64,000 nucleotides of DNA from Pseudomonas sp. ANT_H4 (lineage in GTDB: Bacteria; Pseudomonadota; Gammaproteobacteria; Pseudomonadales; Pseudomonadaceae): assembly GCF_008369295.1 (NCBI RefSeq), contig NZ_VOBG01000002.1, forward strand, positions 1 through 64,000, given 5' to 3'. The notes beneath the pieces were generated by a model. That model was not told where the DNA came from and did no database searches. It saw only the letters and a program-made list of their open reading frames with translations. The position numbers and the translations under genes were made by a program. Positions 37,001-46,112 of this stretch are shown here, piece after piece. Numbering within the stretch: position 1 is the stretch's first letter; each line of letters begins with the position of its first letter.

Positions 37001-37777
37001 ATGACGGCCAGTGCTGAAAAATACACACGCCAGACCCTTCTCGATGTGCAGTCGCTGACCCCCAGCCTGTTTACCCTGCGTACCACCCGAGACCCAGGCT
37101 TTCGCTTTCGGGCTGGCCAGTTCGTCCGCCTGGGCGTGACCAAGGCCGATGGCAGTATCGTGTGGCGTGCCTACTCTGTGGCGTCTTCGCCCTTTGACGA
37201 ACACCTCGATTTCTTCTCCATTGTGGTGCCTGGTGGCGAGTTCACCAGCGAACTGAGCCGACTGCGCGAGGGCGATATCTTGCTGGTGGAGCGTCAGGCC
37301 ACCGGTTTCCTGACCCTGGACCGCTTTGTCGATGGCCGCGATCTGTGGTTGCTGGGTACCGGCACCGGAGTCGCGCCGTTCCTGTCGATCCTGCAGGACT
37401 TTGAAGTCTGGGAGAAGTTCGAGCGGATTATCTTGGTCTACAGCGCCCGGGAGGCCAGGGAGCTGGCCTATCAGTCACTGATCAAGGAGCTGGGCGAGCG
37501 CGAGTACCTAGTGGAGCATGCCCATAAGCTCACCTATATTCCCATCGTCACTCGTGAGCAGCATACGGGGGCGCTGAATGGGCGGATCACTGCGCTGATC
37601 GAGAATGGCGAGCTGGAGCGTGCGGCCGGCGTCGATCTGACACCGGAGCATTCGCGGGTAATGATTTGCGGCAACCCGCAGATGATCGATGACACACGCC
37701 AGTTGCTTAAACAGCGGGACATGCAGTTGAGCCTGACCCGGCGGCCGGGGCAGGTGGCGGTGGAAAACTACTGGTAA
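37001..37777 (+). CDS. fpr: ferredoxin-NADP reductase
   Basis: About 258 residues from ATG 37001, preceded by GGAG at 36991. RAYS at 56-59 binds FAD, GTGTGVAPFLSIL binds NADP, MICGNPQMIDD is the third nucleotide motif, and the C-terminus VAVENYW matches bacterial class I ferredoxin reductases of this genus. It moves electrons between NADPH and ferredoxin or flavodoxin, supports iron-sulfur repair and is often induced by oxidants. A shared terminator separates it from mscL. Confidence 0.92.
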   Translation: MTASAEKYTRQTLLDVQSLTPSLFTLRTTRDPGFRFRAGQFVRLGVTKADGSIVWRAYSVASSPFDEHLDFFSIVVPGGEFTSELSRLREGDILLVERQATGFLTLDRFVDGRDLWLLGTGTGVAPFLSILQDFEVWEKFERIILVYSAREARELAYQSLIKELGEREYLVEHAHKLTYIPIVTREQHTGALNGRITALIENGELERAAGVDLTPEHSRVMICGNPQMIDDTRQLLKQRDMQLSLTRRPGQVAVENYW

Positions 37778-37809
37778 AAAAACGGCGCCTGATAAAGGCG
37801 CCGTTTTTT
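37776..37809. terminator. bidirectional terminator between fpr and mscL
   Basis: CGGCGCCT at 37783-37790 and AGGCGCCG at 37796-37803 form the stem, flanked by seven A on the left and six T on the right, so it works in both directions. Confidence 0.92.
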
Positions 37810-37819
37810 CGCCCGCCGA

Positions 37820-38236
37820 TTACTCGGGCTTGCTGTTCTGTGCCTTGAGTAGATCGCGGATCTCCCCCAGCAGCTCTTCTTCCTTGGTCGGTACCGGCGG
37901 CAGGCTAGGTGCCACGGCCTCCTCGCGTTTGAGGCGGTTGATGGCCTTAACGCCCATGAAGATCGCAAACGCCACAATCACGAAGTCGATCATGCTCTGG
38001 ATAAACTTGCCATAGGCAAGGACCACTGCCGGGATGTCGCCCTGCGCGGCCTTGAGTGTCACGGCCAGATCACCGAAGTCCACGCCACCGATCAACAGAC
38101 CGATAGGGGGCATCACCACGTCGCCTACAAAGGAGGAAACAATTTTGCCGAAGGCGGCGCCGATGATAATACCGACGGCCATATCGACCACATTACCTTT
38201 GACCGCGAAGGCCTTGAACTCATTTATCACGCCCAT
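37820..38236 (-). CDS. mscL: large-conductance mechanosensitive channel
   Basis: A 138-residue protein with the MscL pattern: N-terminal helix [20 protein letters not shown], the gate-lining first transmembrane helix [18 protein letters not shown], a periplasmic loop with GGVDFGDL, the second helix near [15 protein letters not shown], and a charged cytoplasmic C-terminus with [12 protein letters not shown]. It opens under hypo-osmotic shock to release solutes. Confidence 0.95.
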   Translation of the reverse strand: MGVINEFKAFAVKGNVVDMAVGIIIGAAFGKIVSSFVGDVVMPPIGLLIGGVDFGDLAVTLKAAQGDIPAVVLAYGKFIQSMIDFVIVAFAIFMGVKAINRLKREEAVAPSLPPVPTKEEELLGEIRDLLKAQNSKPE

Positions 38237-38522
38237 AGGTTATTCCTTGTTACAGATGAGGAGGGTAGAACCCAGTGTAAGTCAGTCCTGCACGGCTTGC
38301 GCGACACAACTGTTAACAGTGTTCGTTGTAATCGACACATTAAATCGTAAATAGTTTGCAAAGTGCCATCAATCGCGTGCGGAATACCCGCAATTTCAGT
38401 GCCTTACCACGCTATTTTTTCAATCGACCTGGTATGGTTTTTCTATTTATCTTCTGACTCTATGGTCACTAGCCTCTGGCAAGCACAACTGAATGTGCAT
38501 TAAAAAACCAGAGGAAACCTTG

Positions 38523-40064
38523 ATGAAAAACCCTATTAATCGCGGGCCTATTACTGCACGTCACGTGCTGTTCATAGTGACCGCCAGCCTGCTTTCGCTA
38601 TCCGTACAAGCGGCCAACTTGACCCGCGATAATGGCGCTGCAGTAGGCGACAACCAGAACTCGCAAACTGCCGGCGCCACTGGCCCGGTGCTGCTGCAAG
38701 ACGTGCAACTGATCCAGAAGCTGCAGCGTTTTGACCGTGAGCGTATTCCTGAGCGTGTCGTCCATGCCCGTGGCACTGGCGCCCACGGTACTTTCACCGT
38801 TATCGATAACCTCAGCGACCTGACCAAGGCTAAAGTTTTTGCCGCTGGTGAAGCCACCCCGGTGTTCGTGCGCTTCTCGGCTGTAGTACACGGCAACCAC
38901 TCCCCGGAAACCTTGCGCGACCCTCGCGGCTTCGCCACCAAGTTCTATACCGCCGAAGGTAACTGGGACTTGGTAGGCAACAACTTCCCGACGTTTTTTA
39001 TCCGCGATGCCATCAAGTTTCCGGACATGGTTCACGCCTTCAAACCAGACCCACGCACTAACCTGGACGATGACTCCCGTCGTTTCGACTTTTTCTCCCA
39101 TGTTCCAGAGTCCACCCGCACCCTGACCGAGTTGTACTCCAACTCCGGAACCCCGGCCAGTTACCGGGAAATGGACGGCAACGGTGTACACGCCTACAAG
39201 TTGATCAATGCCAAGGGCGAAGTGCACTACGTCAAGTTCCACTGGAAGAGCCAGCAGGGCATCAAGAACCTTGAGCCCAAGCAGGTTGGCGAAGTCCAGG
39301 GTCGTGACTACAGCCATATGACCAATGACTTGGTCACGCATATCAATAAAGGCGACTTCCCCAAGTGGGATTTGTACGTGCAAGTGCTCAAACCGCAAGA
39401 CCTCGCCAAGTTTGACTTCGATCCATTGGACGCCACCAAGATCTGGCCGAATGTTCCTGAGCGCAAAGTTGGGCAAATGGTCTTGAATCGTAACCCGGCC
39501 AACGTCTTCCAGGAAACCGAACAAGTAGCCATGGCCCCGGCCAATCTGGTACCGGGCATCGAGCCGTCGGAAGATCGTCTGCTGCAAGGCCGAGTGTTCT
39601 CCTACGCCGATACGCAAATGTACCGCCTGGGCGCCAATGCCTTGCAACTGCCGATCAATGCTCCACGGGTCACCGTCAACAACGGTAACCAGGATGGCGC
39701 GATGAACTTCGGCAAAAGCACCAGCGGCGTGAACTACCAGCCAAGCCGCCTGCTGCCACGGGAAGAGCCGCAAAGTGCGCGCTATAGCCAGATGGCGCTG
39801 TCAGGAACGACCCAGCAGGCGAAGATCCAGCGTGAGCAGAACTTCAAGCAGGCTGGTGATTTGTACCGTTCCTTCAGCAAGAAAGAGCGTCAGGACTTGA
39901 TCGACAATTTCGGCGGCTCCCTGGCCACCACTGATGACGTGAGCAAGCACATCATCTTGTCGTTCCTCTACAAGGCTGACCCCGAGTACGGCACCGGCGT
40001 GGCCAAGGTCGCCAAGGGTGATCTGGCTCGCGTTAAGACATTGGCTGAGAAGCTGACCGACTAA
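38523..40064 (+). CDS. katB: periplasmic monofunctional catalase
   Basis: 513 residues from ATG 38523, the length of KatB. A signal peptide ends at VQA-A (residue 30). H81 in VVHARGTGAHG is the distal histidine, GNNFPTFFIRDAIKFPD holds the conserved asparagine, and RVFSYADTQMYRLG holds the haem-ligand tyrosine. It decomposes hydrogen peroxide, here in the periplasm. The ankB gene follows as in P. aeruginosa, where katB-ankB is induced by peroxide through OxyR. I could not fix a clear OxyR site upstream. Confidence 0.92.
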   Translation: MKNPINRGPITARHVLFIVTASLLSLSVQAANLTRDNGAAVGDNQNSQTAGATGPVLLQDVQLIQKLQRFDRERIPERVVHARGTGAHGTFTVIDNLSDLTKAKVFAAGEATPVFVRFSAVVHGNHSPETLRDPRGFATKFYTAEGNWDLVGNNFPTFFIRDAIKFPDMVHAFKPDPRTNLDDDSRRFDFFSHVPESTRTLTELYSNSGTPASYREMDGNGVHAYKLINAKGEVHYVKFHWKSQQGIKNLEPKQVGEVQGRDYSHMTNDLVTHINKGDFPKWDLYVQVLKPQDLAKFDFDPLDATKIWPNVPERKVGQMVLNRNPANVFQETEQVAMAPANLVPGIEPSEDRLLQGRVFSYADTQMYRLGANALQLPINAPRVTVNNGNQDGAMNFGKSTSGVNYQPSRLLPREEPQSARYSQMALSGTTQQAKIQREQNFKQAGDLYRSFSKKERQDLIDNFGGSLATTDDVSKHIILSFLYKADPEYGTGVAKVAKGDLARVKTLAEKLTD

Positions 40065-40141
40065 CCCGTTGTTTTGCTCCCCCTAGCCTCGTTCTACTCG
40101 GCAACTGCTACGGGGGGCATTACGTTACGAGGAGAGACTCC

Positions 40142-40681
40142 ATGCGTATCTACATCGGTTTGCTGATGATATTGCTGGCATTTGCCGCACATGCCGAGCC
40201 GCCAGGCCCGGCGGCGGTCAAGGCGCAACTGCAGGATTACTACTTCGATGCCGCCCGCCGGGGCGACGTGGAAATGCTCGATACCTTTATTGAAGCCGGC
40301 TACTCCCTGAATACGGTCGACGAAAAGGGCTACACCGCGCTGATTCTCGCCGCCTACCACGGGCAAGGCCCTGCGGTGGACCGACTATTGGCGGTCGGCG
40401 CCGATGCCTGCGCCCAGGACAAGCGTGGCAACACCGCGCTAATGGGGGCGATTTTCAAGGGTGAACTGAAAATTGCCCAGCGTTTGCTGGCCACCGACTG
40501 TAACCCCGACCAGCGCAACGGCGCCGGCCAGACGGCGGCCATGTATGCGGGACTGTTCAAGCGGGTTGAACTGCTGGATGAACTGAAAGCTAAGGGCGCC
40601 GACCTGAACGCCGAAGACCCGGTCGGTAACAGCGCTTCACGGTTGGCCAGTGGTGAAATCCGTACCGCCGAGCCGCGCTGA
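40142..40681 (+). CDS. ankB: periplasmic ankyrin-repeat protein needed for catalase
   Basis: A 179-residue protein with a signal peptide cleaved after AHA (residue 18), then about four ankyrin repeats (NTVDEKGYTALILAAYHGQG, AQDKRGNTALMGAIFKGE, QRNGAGQTAAMYAGLFKR, and a final NAEDPVGNSASRLA). AnkB supports full KatB activity in P. aeruginosa. The start has a strong GAGGAGA site. It lies 77 bases after katB. Confidence 0.88.
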   Translation: MRIYIGLLMILLAFAAHAEPPGPAAVKAQLQDYYFDAARRGDVEMLDTFIEAGYSLNTVDEKGYTALILAAYHGQGPAVDRLLAVGADACAQDKRGNTALMGAIFKGELKIAQRLLATDCNPDQRNGAGQTAAMYAGLFKRVELLDELKAKGADLNAEDPVGNSASRLASGEIRTAEPR

Positions 40682-40716
40682 GCTATCATCGCGTTTTTTC
40701 GGTTGGAGGTTCTCGG

Positions 40717-42084
40717 ATGGCAAAGGCCAAGCGCATGTACGGCTGCACAGAGTGCGGCGCGACCTTTCCCAAGTGGGCCGGCCAGTGCGGTGAATGCGGC
40801 GCGTGGAACACCCTCACCGAAACCATGGTGGAAAGCGGTGGTGCTGCGCCTCCCAGCGGCCGTTCCGGCTGGACCGGGCAGCAGACCCAGATCAAGACCC
40901 TGGCCGAAGTCAGCGTCGAAGAGATCCCACGCTTCTCCACCGCTTCCGGCGAGCTGGACCGGGTGCTCGGTGGTGGCTTGGTGGACGGCTCGGTGGTGCT
41001 GATCGGCGGTGATCCGGGGATCGGCAAATCCACCATTCTGCTGCAAACCCTGTGCAGCATCGCCAGCCGCATGTCGGCGCTGTACGTCACCGGCGAAGAA
41101 TCTCAGCAACAAGTGGCCATGCGCGCCCGTCGCCTGGGCTTACCTCAGGACAAGCTGCGGGTGATGACCGAAACCTGCATCGAAAGCATCATCGCCACCG
41201 CCCGCCTGGAAAAGCCCAAGGTCATGGTGATCGACTCGATCCAGACGATTTTCACTGAGCAACTGCAATCGGCGCCGGGTGGCGTATCCCAGGTTCGGGA
41301 AAGTGCCGCGCTGCTGGTGCGTTACGCGAAACAGAGCGGCACGGCGATTTTCCTGGTGGGGCATGTGACCAAAGAGGGCGCACTGGCCGGCCCACGGGTG
41401 CTGGAACACATGGTGGATACCGTGCTGTATTTCGAGGGTGAATCCGACGGTCGTTTACGTCTGCTACGGGCAGTGAAAAACCGTTTCGGTGCGGTCAACG
41501 AACTGGGTGTCTTCGCCATGACCGACCGGGGGCTAAAAGAAGTCTCCAACCCTTCGGCGATCTTTCTCACACGGGCTCAGGAGGAAGTCCCCGGCAGTGT
41601 GGTGATGGCAACGTGGGAAGGCACTCGGCCGATGCTGGTGGAAGTCCAGGCCTTGGTGGATGACAGCCACTTGGCCAATCCGCGTCGTGTCACGTTGGGT
41701 CTGGATCAAAATCGTCTGGCCATGTTACTGGCGGTGCTGCACCGCCATGGCGGCATTCCGACCCATGACCAGGATGTGTTTCTCAACGTGGTGGGCGGGG
41801 TCAAGGTGTTGGAAACCGCGTCCGACCTGGCATTGATGGCGGCGGTGATGTCCAGCCTGCGCAATCGACCTTTGCCCCATGATTTGCTGGTATTTGGTGA
41901 GATCGGTTTGTCGGGTGAAGTGCGCCCGGTACCCAGTGGCCAGGAGCGCTTGAAAGAAGCCGCCAAGCACGGCTTCAAGCGGGCCATCGTGCCCAAAGGC
42001 AATGCGCCAAAGGAATCGCCGCCGGGGTTGCAGGTGATTGGGGTAACGCGCCTGGAACAAGCGCTGGATGCGTTATTTGAGTAA
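40717..42084 (+). CDS. radA: DNA repair protein RadA/Sms
   Basis: A 455-residue protein: zinc finger C10, C13, C24 and C27, a RecA-like ATPase with GGDPGIGKST, the RadA signature KNRFG in AVKNRFGAVNELGVF, and the C-terminal Lon-like domain (FLNVVGGVKVLETASDLA). It drives branch migration of recombination intermediates. The start follows GGAGG. The MapZ gene converges on it. Confidence 0.95.
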   Translation: MAKAKRMYGCTECGATFPKWAGQCGECGAWNTLTETMVESGGAAPPSGRSGWTGQQTQIKTLAEVSVEEIPRFSTASGELDRVLGGGLVDGSVVLIGGDPGIGKSTILLQTLCSIASRMSALYVTGEESQQQVAMRARRLGLPQDKLRVMTETCIESIIATARLEKPKVMVIDSIQTIFTEQLQSAPGGVSQVRESAALLVRYAKQSGTAIFLVGHVTKEGALAGPRVLEHMVDTVLYFEGESDGRLRLLRAVKNRFGAVNELGVFAMTDRGLKEVSNPSAIFLTRAQEEVPGSVVMATWEGTRPMLVEVQALVDDSHLANPRRVTLGLDQNRLAMLLAVLHRHGGIPTHDQDVFLNVVGGVKVLETASDLALMAAVMSSLRNRPLPHDLLVFGEIGLSGEVRPVPSGQERLKEAAKHGFKRAIVPKGNAPKESPPGLQVIGVTRLEQALDALFE

Positions 42085-42110
42085 CCCGCAACACCACAAA
42101 ATACTCGCTC

Positions 42111-42482
42111 CTACAACGGATCCAGCAACGCGGCCAACTCCCGCTCAAGCTCTTCCTGGTCGCCGAGGTTCAGCTCGATCAGTCGCCTCAGGTGGCTGAT
42201 CGAGTCGAGGTCGATGTGTTCGCAGACGAACCCCAACTGCCCATGATCGTCATGGCTCAGGCGCACCTGCATTTTCACGTCGGTATCCTTGTCCAGATGA
42301 ATATCGACATCGAATGGTTCGTCGCCATGGCCAAGCCAGGGTTCAGGCCGCTGCACCAGCAGGCCCTTGAGCGATAAATCCACTAACTGCACCGACCAAA
42401 CCCGTCCGTTCTGCCCAAGCTCGGTTCTGGCATCGAAGGCAATCCGCCGGAAACGGCGTCGATCTGACGGCTGGTCGCTCAT
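42111..42482 (-). CDS. mapZ: PilZ-domain c-di-GMP receptor MapZ
   Basis: A 123-residue single PilZ domain. The RxxxR loop is in DRRRFRRIAFDA and the second motif is DLSLKGLLV, together binding c-di-GMP. The C-terminal helix HIDLDSISHLRRLIELNLGD is nearly the same as in P. aeruginosa PA4608, which binds the chemotaxis methyltransferase CheR1 in a c-di-GMP dependent way. The radA-adjacent position is also as in P. aeruginosa. Control of flagellar motility through CheR is therefore inferred by orthology. Confidence 0.87.
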   Translation of the reverse strand: MSDQPSDRRRFRRIAFDARTELGQNGRVWSVQLVDLSLKGLLVQRPEPWLGHGDEPFDVDIHLDKDTDVKMQVRLSHDDHGQLGFVCEHIDLDSISHLRRLIELNLGDQEELERELAALLDPL

Positions 42483-42656
42483 GGTGAAACCCTCTGGATA
42501 TACGGGGATTGTAGCCCTGCGCCATTATGGCGCGGTTATTTTTGCTTTTTTCGTCCCTGCAAGGCTCTAGAACAACGTAAGGGGGGTGGCCTTTAGAGCC
42601 GGGCGCGCTAAACTCGCGATGGCTGTCTTTCTGTCCAACCTGGCTGGAATATCTAA

Positions 42657-44723
42657 ATGAAAAATAATAATAGCCTGCTACGCCATCTACCTTGGCTGGT
42701 GCTGGCAATTGTAGGAGCATGCGCCCTGGGCGTAGTGGCCTTACGCCGCGGCGAGGCGATCAACGCCTTGTGGATTGTGGTTGCGGCAGTGGCCATTTAT
42801 CTGGTGGCTTACCGTTACTACAGTTTGTTCATCGCTAACCACGTAATGCAACTCGATCCACTGCGGGCCACCCCCGCCGTGGTCAACAACGACGGTCTGG
42901 ACTATGTGCCGACCAACAAACACATTCTTTTCGGTCACCACTTCGCGGCGATTGCCGGCGCAGGGCCTTTGGTCGGCCCGGTATTGGCGGCGCAGATGGG
43001 CTATCTGCCCGGTACGCTATGGCTGATTGCTGGCGTAGTTCTGGCGGGTGCGGTACAGGATTTCATGATCCTGTTCCTTTCCACGCGTCGCAACGGCCGT
43101 TCCCTGGGGGACATGGTCCGCGAAGAAATGGGCCGCATTCCCGGGACCATCGCGCTGTTTGGCTGCTTCCTGATCATGATCATCATCCTCGCGGTGCTGG
43201 CGCTGATCGTGGTCAAGGCCCTGGCCGAAAGCCCGTGGGGCATCTTCACGGTAATGGCGACTATCCCGATCGCGATGTTCATGGGCATTTACATGCGCTA
43301 CATCCGTCCGGGCCGCATTGGTGAAATCTCGGTCATCGGCGTGCTGTTGCTGCTGGGTTCGATTTGGCTGGGCGGGCAGATTGCTGCTGATCCAGTGTGG
43401 GCCAAGGCCTTCACCTTCAACGGGATTCAGATTACCGGGATGCTGATCGGCTACGGCTTCGTCGCAGCGGTACTGCCGGTGTGGCTGATCCTCGCGCCGC
43501 GTGACTACCTTTCTACCTTCCTGAAGATCGGTACCATCATCGCCCTGGCGATTGGCATCCTGGTCACCATGCCTGACCTGAAAATGCCGGCGTTGACCCA
43601 GTTCATCGATGGCACTGGCCCGGTGTGGAAGGGCGGTCTGTTCCCGTTCCTGTTCATCACCATTGCCTGTGGCGCAGTCTCGGGTTTCCACGCGCTGATC
43701 TCCTCGGGCACCACGCCCAAGTTGCTGGCAAATGAAGCTCATTCCCGCTATATCGGTTACGGCGGCATGTTGATGGAGTCGTTCGTGGCCATCATGGCCA
43801 TGGTTGCCGCTTCGGTGATCGAGCCAGGCGTGTACTTCGCCATGAACAGCCCGGCTGCGATTGTCGGCTCTGACGTGGTGACCGTTGCGCAAACCGTCAG
43901 CAGCTGGGGTTTTGCAATTACTCCGGAAGCGCTGCAGGCGGTGGCCAAGGACATCGGTGAAACCACCATCCTGGCCCGTGCCGGCGGTGCGCCGACCCTG
44001 GCGGTCGGTATTGCGCAGATCCTGCACAGTGTCCTGCCGGGTGAAAACACCATGGCGTTCTGGTACCACTTTGCAATCCTGTTCGAAGCGCTGTTCATCC
44101 TTACCGCTGTAGACGCCGGCACCCGTGCCGGGCGCTTCATGCTCCAGGATTTGCTCGGCTCCTTCGTGCCGGCCCTCAAGCGTACCGAGTCGTGGACCGC
44201 TAACCTGATCGCCACCGCAGGCTGCGTGGCGATGTGGGGTTACTTGCTGTATCAGGGCGTAATCGATCCGCTGGGTGGCATCAACACCTTGTGGCCGCTG
44301 TTCGGCATCTCCAACCAGATGCTCGCCGGTATCGCGCTGATGCTCGCCACCGTTGTGCTGATCAAAATGAAGCGCCAGCGCTACATCTGGGTGACCATGT
44401 TGCCAGCGATCTGGTTGCTGATTTGCACCACCGCCGCGGGCTTCATCAAGCTGTTCGACGCCAACCCGGCGATTGGCTTCCTGGCGCTGGCCAAGAAGTA
44501 CAGTGATGCGTTGGCAAACGGTCAAATCCTGGCTCCGGCCAAGAACATCGACCAGATGCAACACGTGATCTGGAACGCTTACACCAACGCAACGCTGACG
44601 GTACTGTTCCTGTTCGTGGTGTTCAGCATCCTGTTCTATGCGCTCAAGGTCGGTATTGCCGCCTGGGGCAACAAGGAACGCACGGATAAAGAATCGCCAT
44701 TCCAGGCCGTACCGGACGCGTGA
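42657..44723 (+). CDS. cstA: carbon starvation protein A, peptide or pyruvate transporter
   Basis: A 688-residue polytopic protein with roughly 16-18 helices. HHFAAIAGAGPLVGPVLAAQ and SGTTPKLLANEAHSRYIGYG are CstA landmarks. The family imports peptides and, in enteric bacteria, pyruvate under carbon limitation. A YbdD gene follows 15 bases later, as is usual, and a YjiA-type GTPase comes next. Confidence 0.92.
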   Translation: MKNNNSLLRHLPWLVLAIVGACALGVVALRRGEAINALWIVVAAVAIYLVAYRYYSLFIANHVMQLDPLRATPAVVNNDGLDYVPTNKHILFGHHFAAIAGAGPLVGPVLAAQMGYLPGTLWLIAGVVLAGAVQDFMILFLSTRRNGRSLGDMVREEMGRIPGTIALFGCFLIMIIILAVLALIVVKALAESPWGIFTVMATIPIAMFMGIYMRYIRPGRIGEISVIGVLLLLGSIWLGGQIAADPVWAKAFTFNGIQITGMLIGYGFVAAVLPVWLILAPRDYLSTFLKIGTIIALAIGILVTMPDLKMPALTQFIDGTGPVWKGGLFPFLFITIACGAVSGFHALISSGTTPKLLANEAHSRYIGYGGMLMESFVAIMAMVAASVIEPGVYFAMNSPAAIVGSDVVTVAQTVSSWGFAITPEALQAVAKDIGETTILARAGGAPTLAVGIAQILHSVLPGENTMAFWYHFAILFEALFILTAVDAGTRAGRFMLQDLLGSFVPALKRTESWTANLIATAGCVAMWGYLLYQGVIDPLGGINTLWPLFGISNQMLAGIALMLATVVLIKMKRQRYIWVTMLPAIWLLICTTAAGFIKLFDANPAIGFLALAKKYSDALANGQILAPAKNIDQMQHVIWNAYTNATLTVLFLFVVFSILFYALKVGIAAWGNKERTDKESPFQAVPDA

Positions 44724-44738
44724 TAGAGGATTGCAATC

Positions 44739-44936
44739 ATGTTCAATGACCTGAGTCGCCTCGGTAAATACCTCGGTCAGGCCGCGCGCCTGATGGTCGG
44801 CATGCCCGACTACGACAACTATGTCGAGCATATGCAAACCAAACACCCGGACAAGCCGATGATGGACTACGAGGCGTTCTTCCGGGAACGCCAGGAAGCC
44901 CGTTACGGCGGCAAGGGTGGGCCAAAGTGCTGTTGA
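44739..44936 (+). CDS. ybdD: YbdD/YjiX family small protein
   Basis: A 65-residue protein of the family that always accompanies CstA-type transporters. It contains [20 protein letters not shown] and ends GGKGGPKCC. It is needed for pyruvate uptake with BtsT/CstA in E. coli; the same partnership is likely here. A strong hairpin follows. Confidence 0.9.
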   Translation: MFNDLSRLGKYLGQAARLMVGMPDYDNYVEHMQTKHPDKPMMDYEAFFRERQEARYGGKGGPKCC

Positions 44937-44954
44937 CCTGCTAGCCAGGTCCGG

Positions 44955-44986
44955 TGGGAGCCCCTGTAAATGGGCTCCCATTTTTA
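44955..44986 (+). terminator. rho-independent terminator after cstA-ybdD
   Basis: TGGGAGCCC at 44955-44963 pairs with GGGCTCCCA at 44972-44980, then five T. It separates cstA-ybdD from yjiA. Confidence 0.9.
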
Positions 44987-45014
44987 TTTCTGTGTATTGA
45001 AGGAGAATCGCGTT

Positions 45015-45974
45015 TTGTCCTCTCCCATCCCCGTCACCATCCTCAGTGGCTTTCTCGGCGCTGGCAAAACCACCTTGTTGCGCCACCTGCTCAAGGCCGA
45101 ACACGGCTTGAAAATCGCCGTGATCGAAAACGAATTCAGTGACGCCGGTATCGACACCCAGCTATTGGGCAGCGAGCCGGTGCAAGTCATGACCCTGTCC
45201 AACGGCTGCGTGTGCTGCACCATCCACACCGACCTGACCAAGGCCCTCTACCTGTTGCTCGAACGCCTGGACAGCGGCGAGATCGCCTTCGATCGGCTGG
45301 TGATCGAATGCACCGGCCTGGCCGATCCGGCACCCGTGGCCCAGACCTTTTTCATCGATGAAGAACTGCGCGAGCGCTACATCCTCGACGGCATCATCAC
45401 CCTGGTGGACGCGGCCCACGCCGAGCACCATCTCACCCAAACCATCGCCCAGGCGCAGATCGGTTTTGCCGACCGCCTGCTGGTGAGCAAGCGCGACCTG
45501 GTGGACGATGCCACCTTCGACGCCCTCAGCGAACGCCTGACCCGCATCAACCGCCGCGCGCCGATTCGCGTCGTGGAACACGGCAAGATCGACCTGGCTG
45601 AACTGCTGGATGTGCGCGGTTTCAATCTCAACGCCGGCATGAGTTTGCGCCCGGTGAGCAAGGCACCCTCCATCGATCGAATCTCCAGCCTGGTGCTACG
45701 CACCGATCAGCCGCTGGATATCGATAAGCTCAGCGAGTTCATGAACGAGCTGTTGGAAGATCATGGCAAGCAGTTGCTGCGTTACAAGGGCGTGCTGAAC
45801 ATCGCCGGGGAGGAACGGCGCATGGTCTTTCAGGGCGTGCTGAAGCTCTACGGGTTCGACTGGGACACCGAGTGGGCGGAAGGCGAAGCGCGAGAAAGTG
45901 TGATTGTGTTTATTGCTGACGAATTGCCGGAAGAGAAGATTCGCGCGGGTTTCCAGCGAATCTATCAGGCATAA
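45015..45974 (+). CDS. yjiA: YjiA-type CobW/COG0523 GTPase
   Basis: About 319 residues from a TTG at 45015 with AAGGAGA upstream. Walker A GFLGAGKT (12-19), IENEFSDAGID, the metal-binding CxCC in NGCVCCTI, and ECTGLADP follow the COG0523 order, with the CobW C-terminal domain after residue 230. These GTPases handle zinc or other metals. In E. coli yjiA lies next to yjiX and btsT, so the link to the cstA locus is conserved. Its role there is not known. Confidence 0.87.
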   Translation: MSSPIPVTILSGFLGAGKTTLLRHLLKAEHGLKIAVIENEFSDAGIDTQLLGSEPVQVMTLSNGCVCCTIHTDLTKALYLLLERLDSGEIAFDRLVIECTGLADPAPVAQTFFIDEELRERYILDGIITLVDAAHAEHHLTQTIAQAQIGFADRLLVSKRDLVDDATFDALSERLTRINRRAPIRVVEHGKIDLAELLDVRGFNLNAGMSLRPVSKAPSIDRISSLVLRTDQPLDIDKLSEFMNELLEDHGKQLLRYKGVLNIAGEERRMVFQGVLKLYGFDWDTEWAEGEARESVIVFIADELPEEKIRAGFQRIYQA

Positions 45975-45975
45975 G

Positions 45976-46094
45976 AAAGCCCACTTGTAGGAGCGAGCTT
46001 GCTCGCGAAGAACTCATAGGCACCGCGTGCATCCAGGATGCACGCGTTATCGTTGACGTTTTTCGCGAGCAAGCTCGCTCCTACAGTGGGCTTT
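45976..46094. repeat. REPIN-type paired inverted repeat between yjiA and glyA
   Basis: Left arm 45987-46009 (GTAGGAGCGAGCTTGCTCGC and three more bases) is inverted exactly at 46062-46084, and the flanking AAGCCCAC and GTGGGCTT also pair. An inner hairpin GCGTGCATCC..GGATGCACGC fills the middle. This is the common REPIN form of P. fluorescens. It separates two converging genes and may end both transcripts. Confidence 0.85.
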
Positions 46095-46112
46095 TCAATC
46101 AAGCAACTGCAA

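Noticed and set aside
38400..38522. Possible OxyR site upstream of katB
   Set aside because: Some ATAG/CTAT-like tetramers are present but the spacing of the OxyR consensus is not met.
40080..40118. Weak hairpin between katB and ankB
   Set aside because: The stem has mismatches and no T-run; it may slow transcription but does not support a terminator call.
43017..45104. A 695-codon open frame antisense to cstA and yjiA
   Set aside because: It mirrors well-defined genes in high-GC sequence, has low-complexity H/Q/R-rich composition and no family features.
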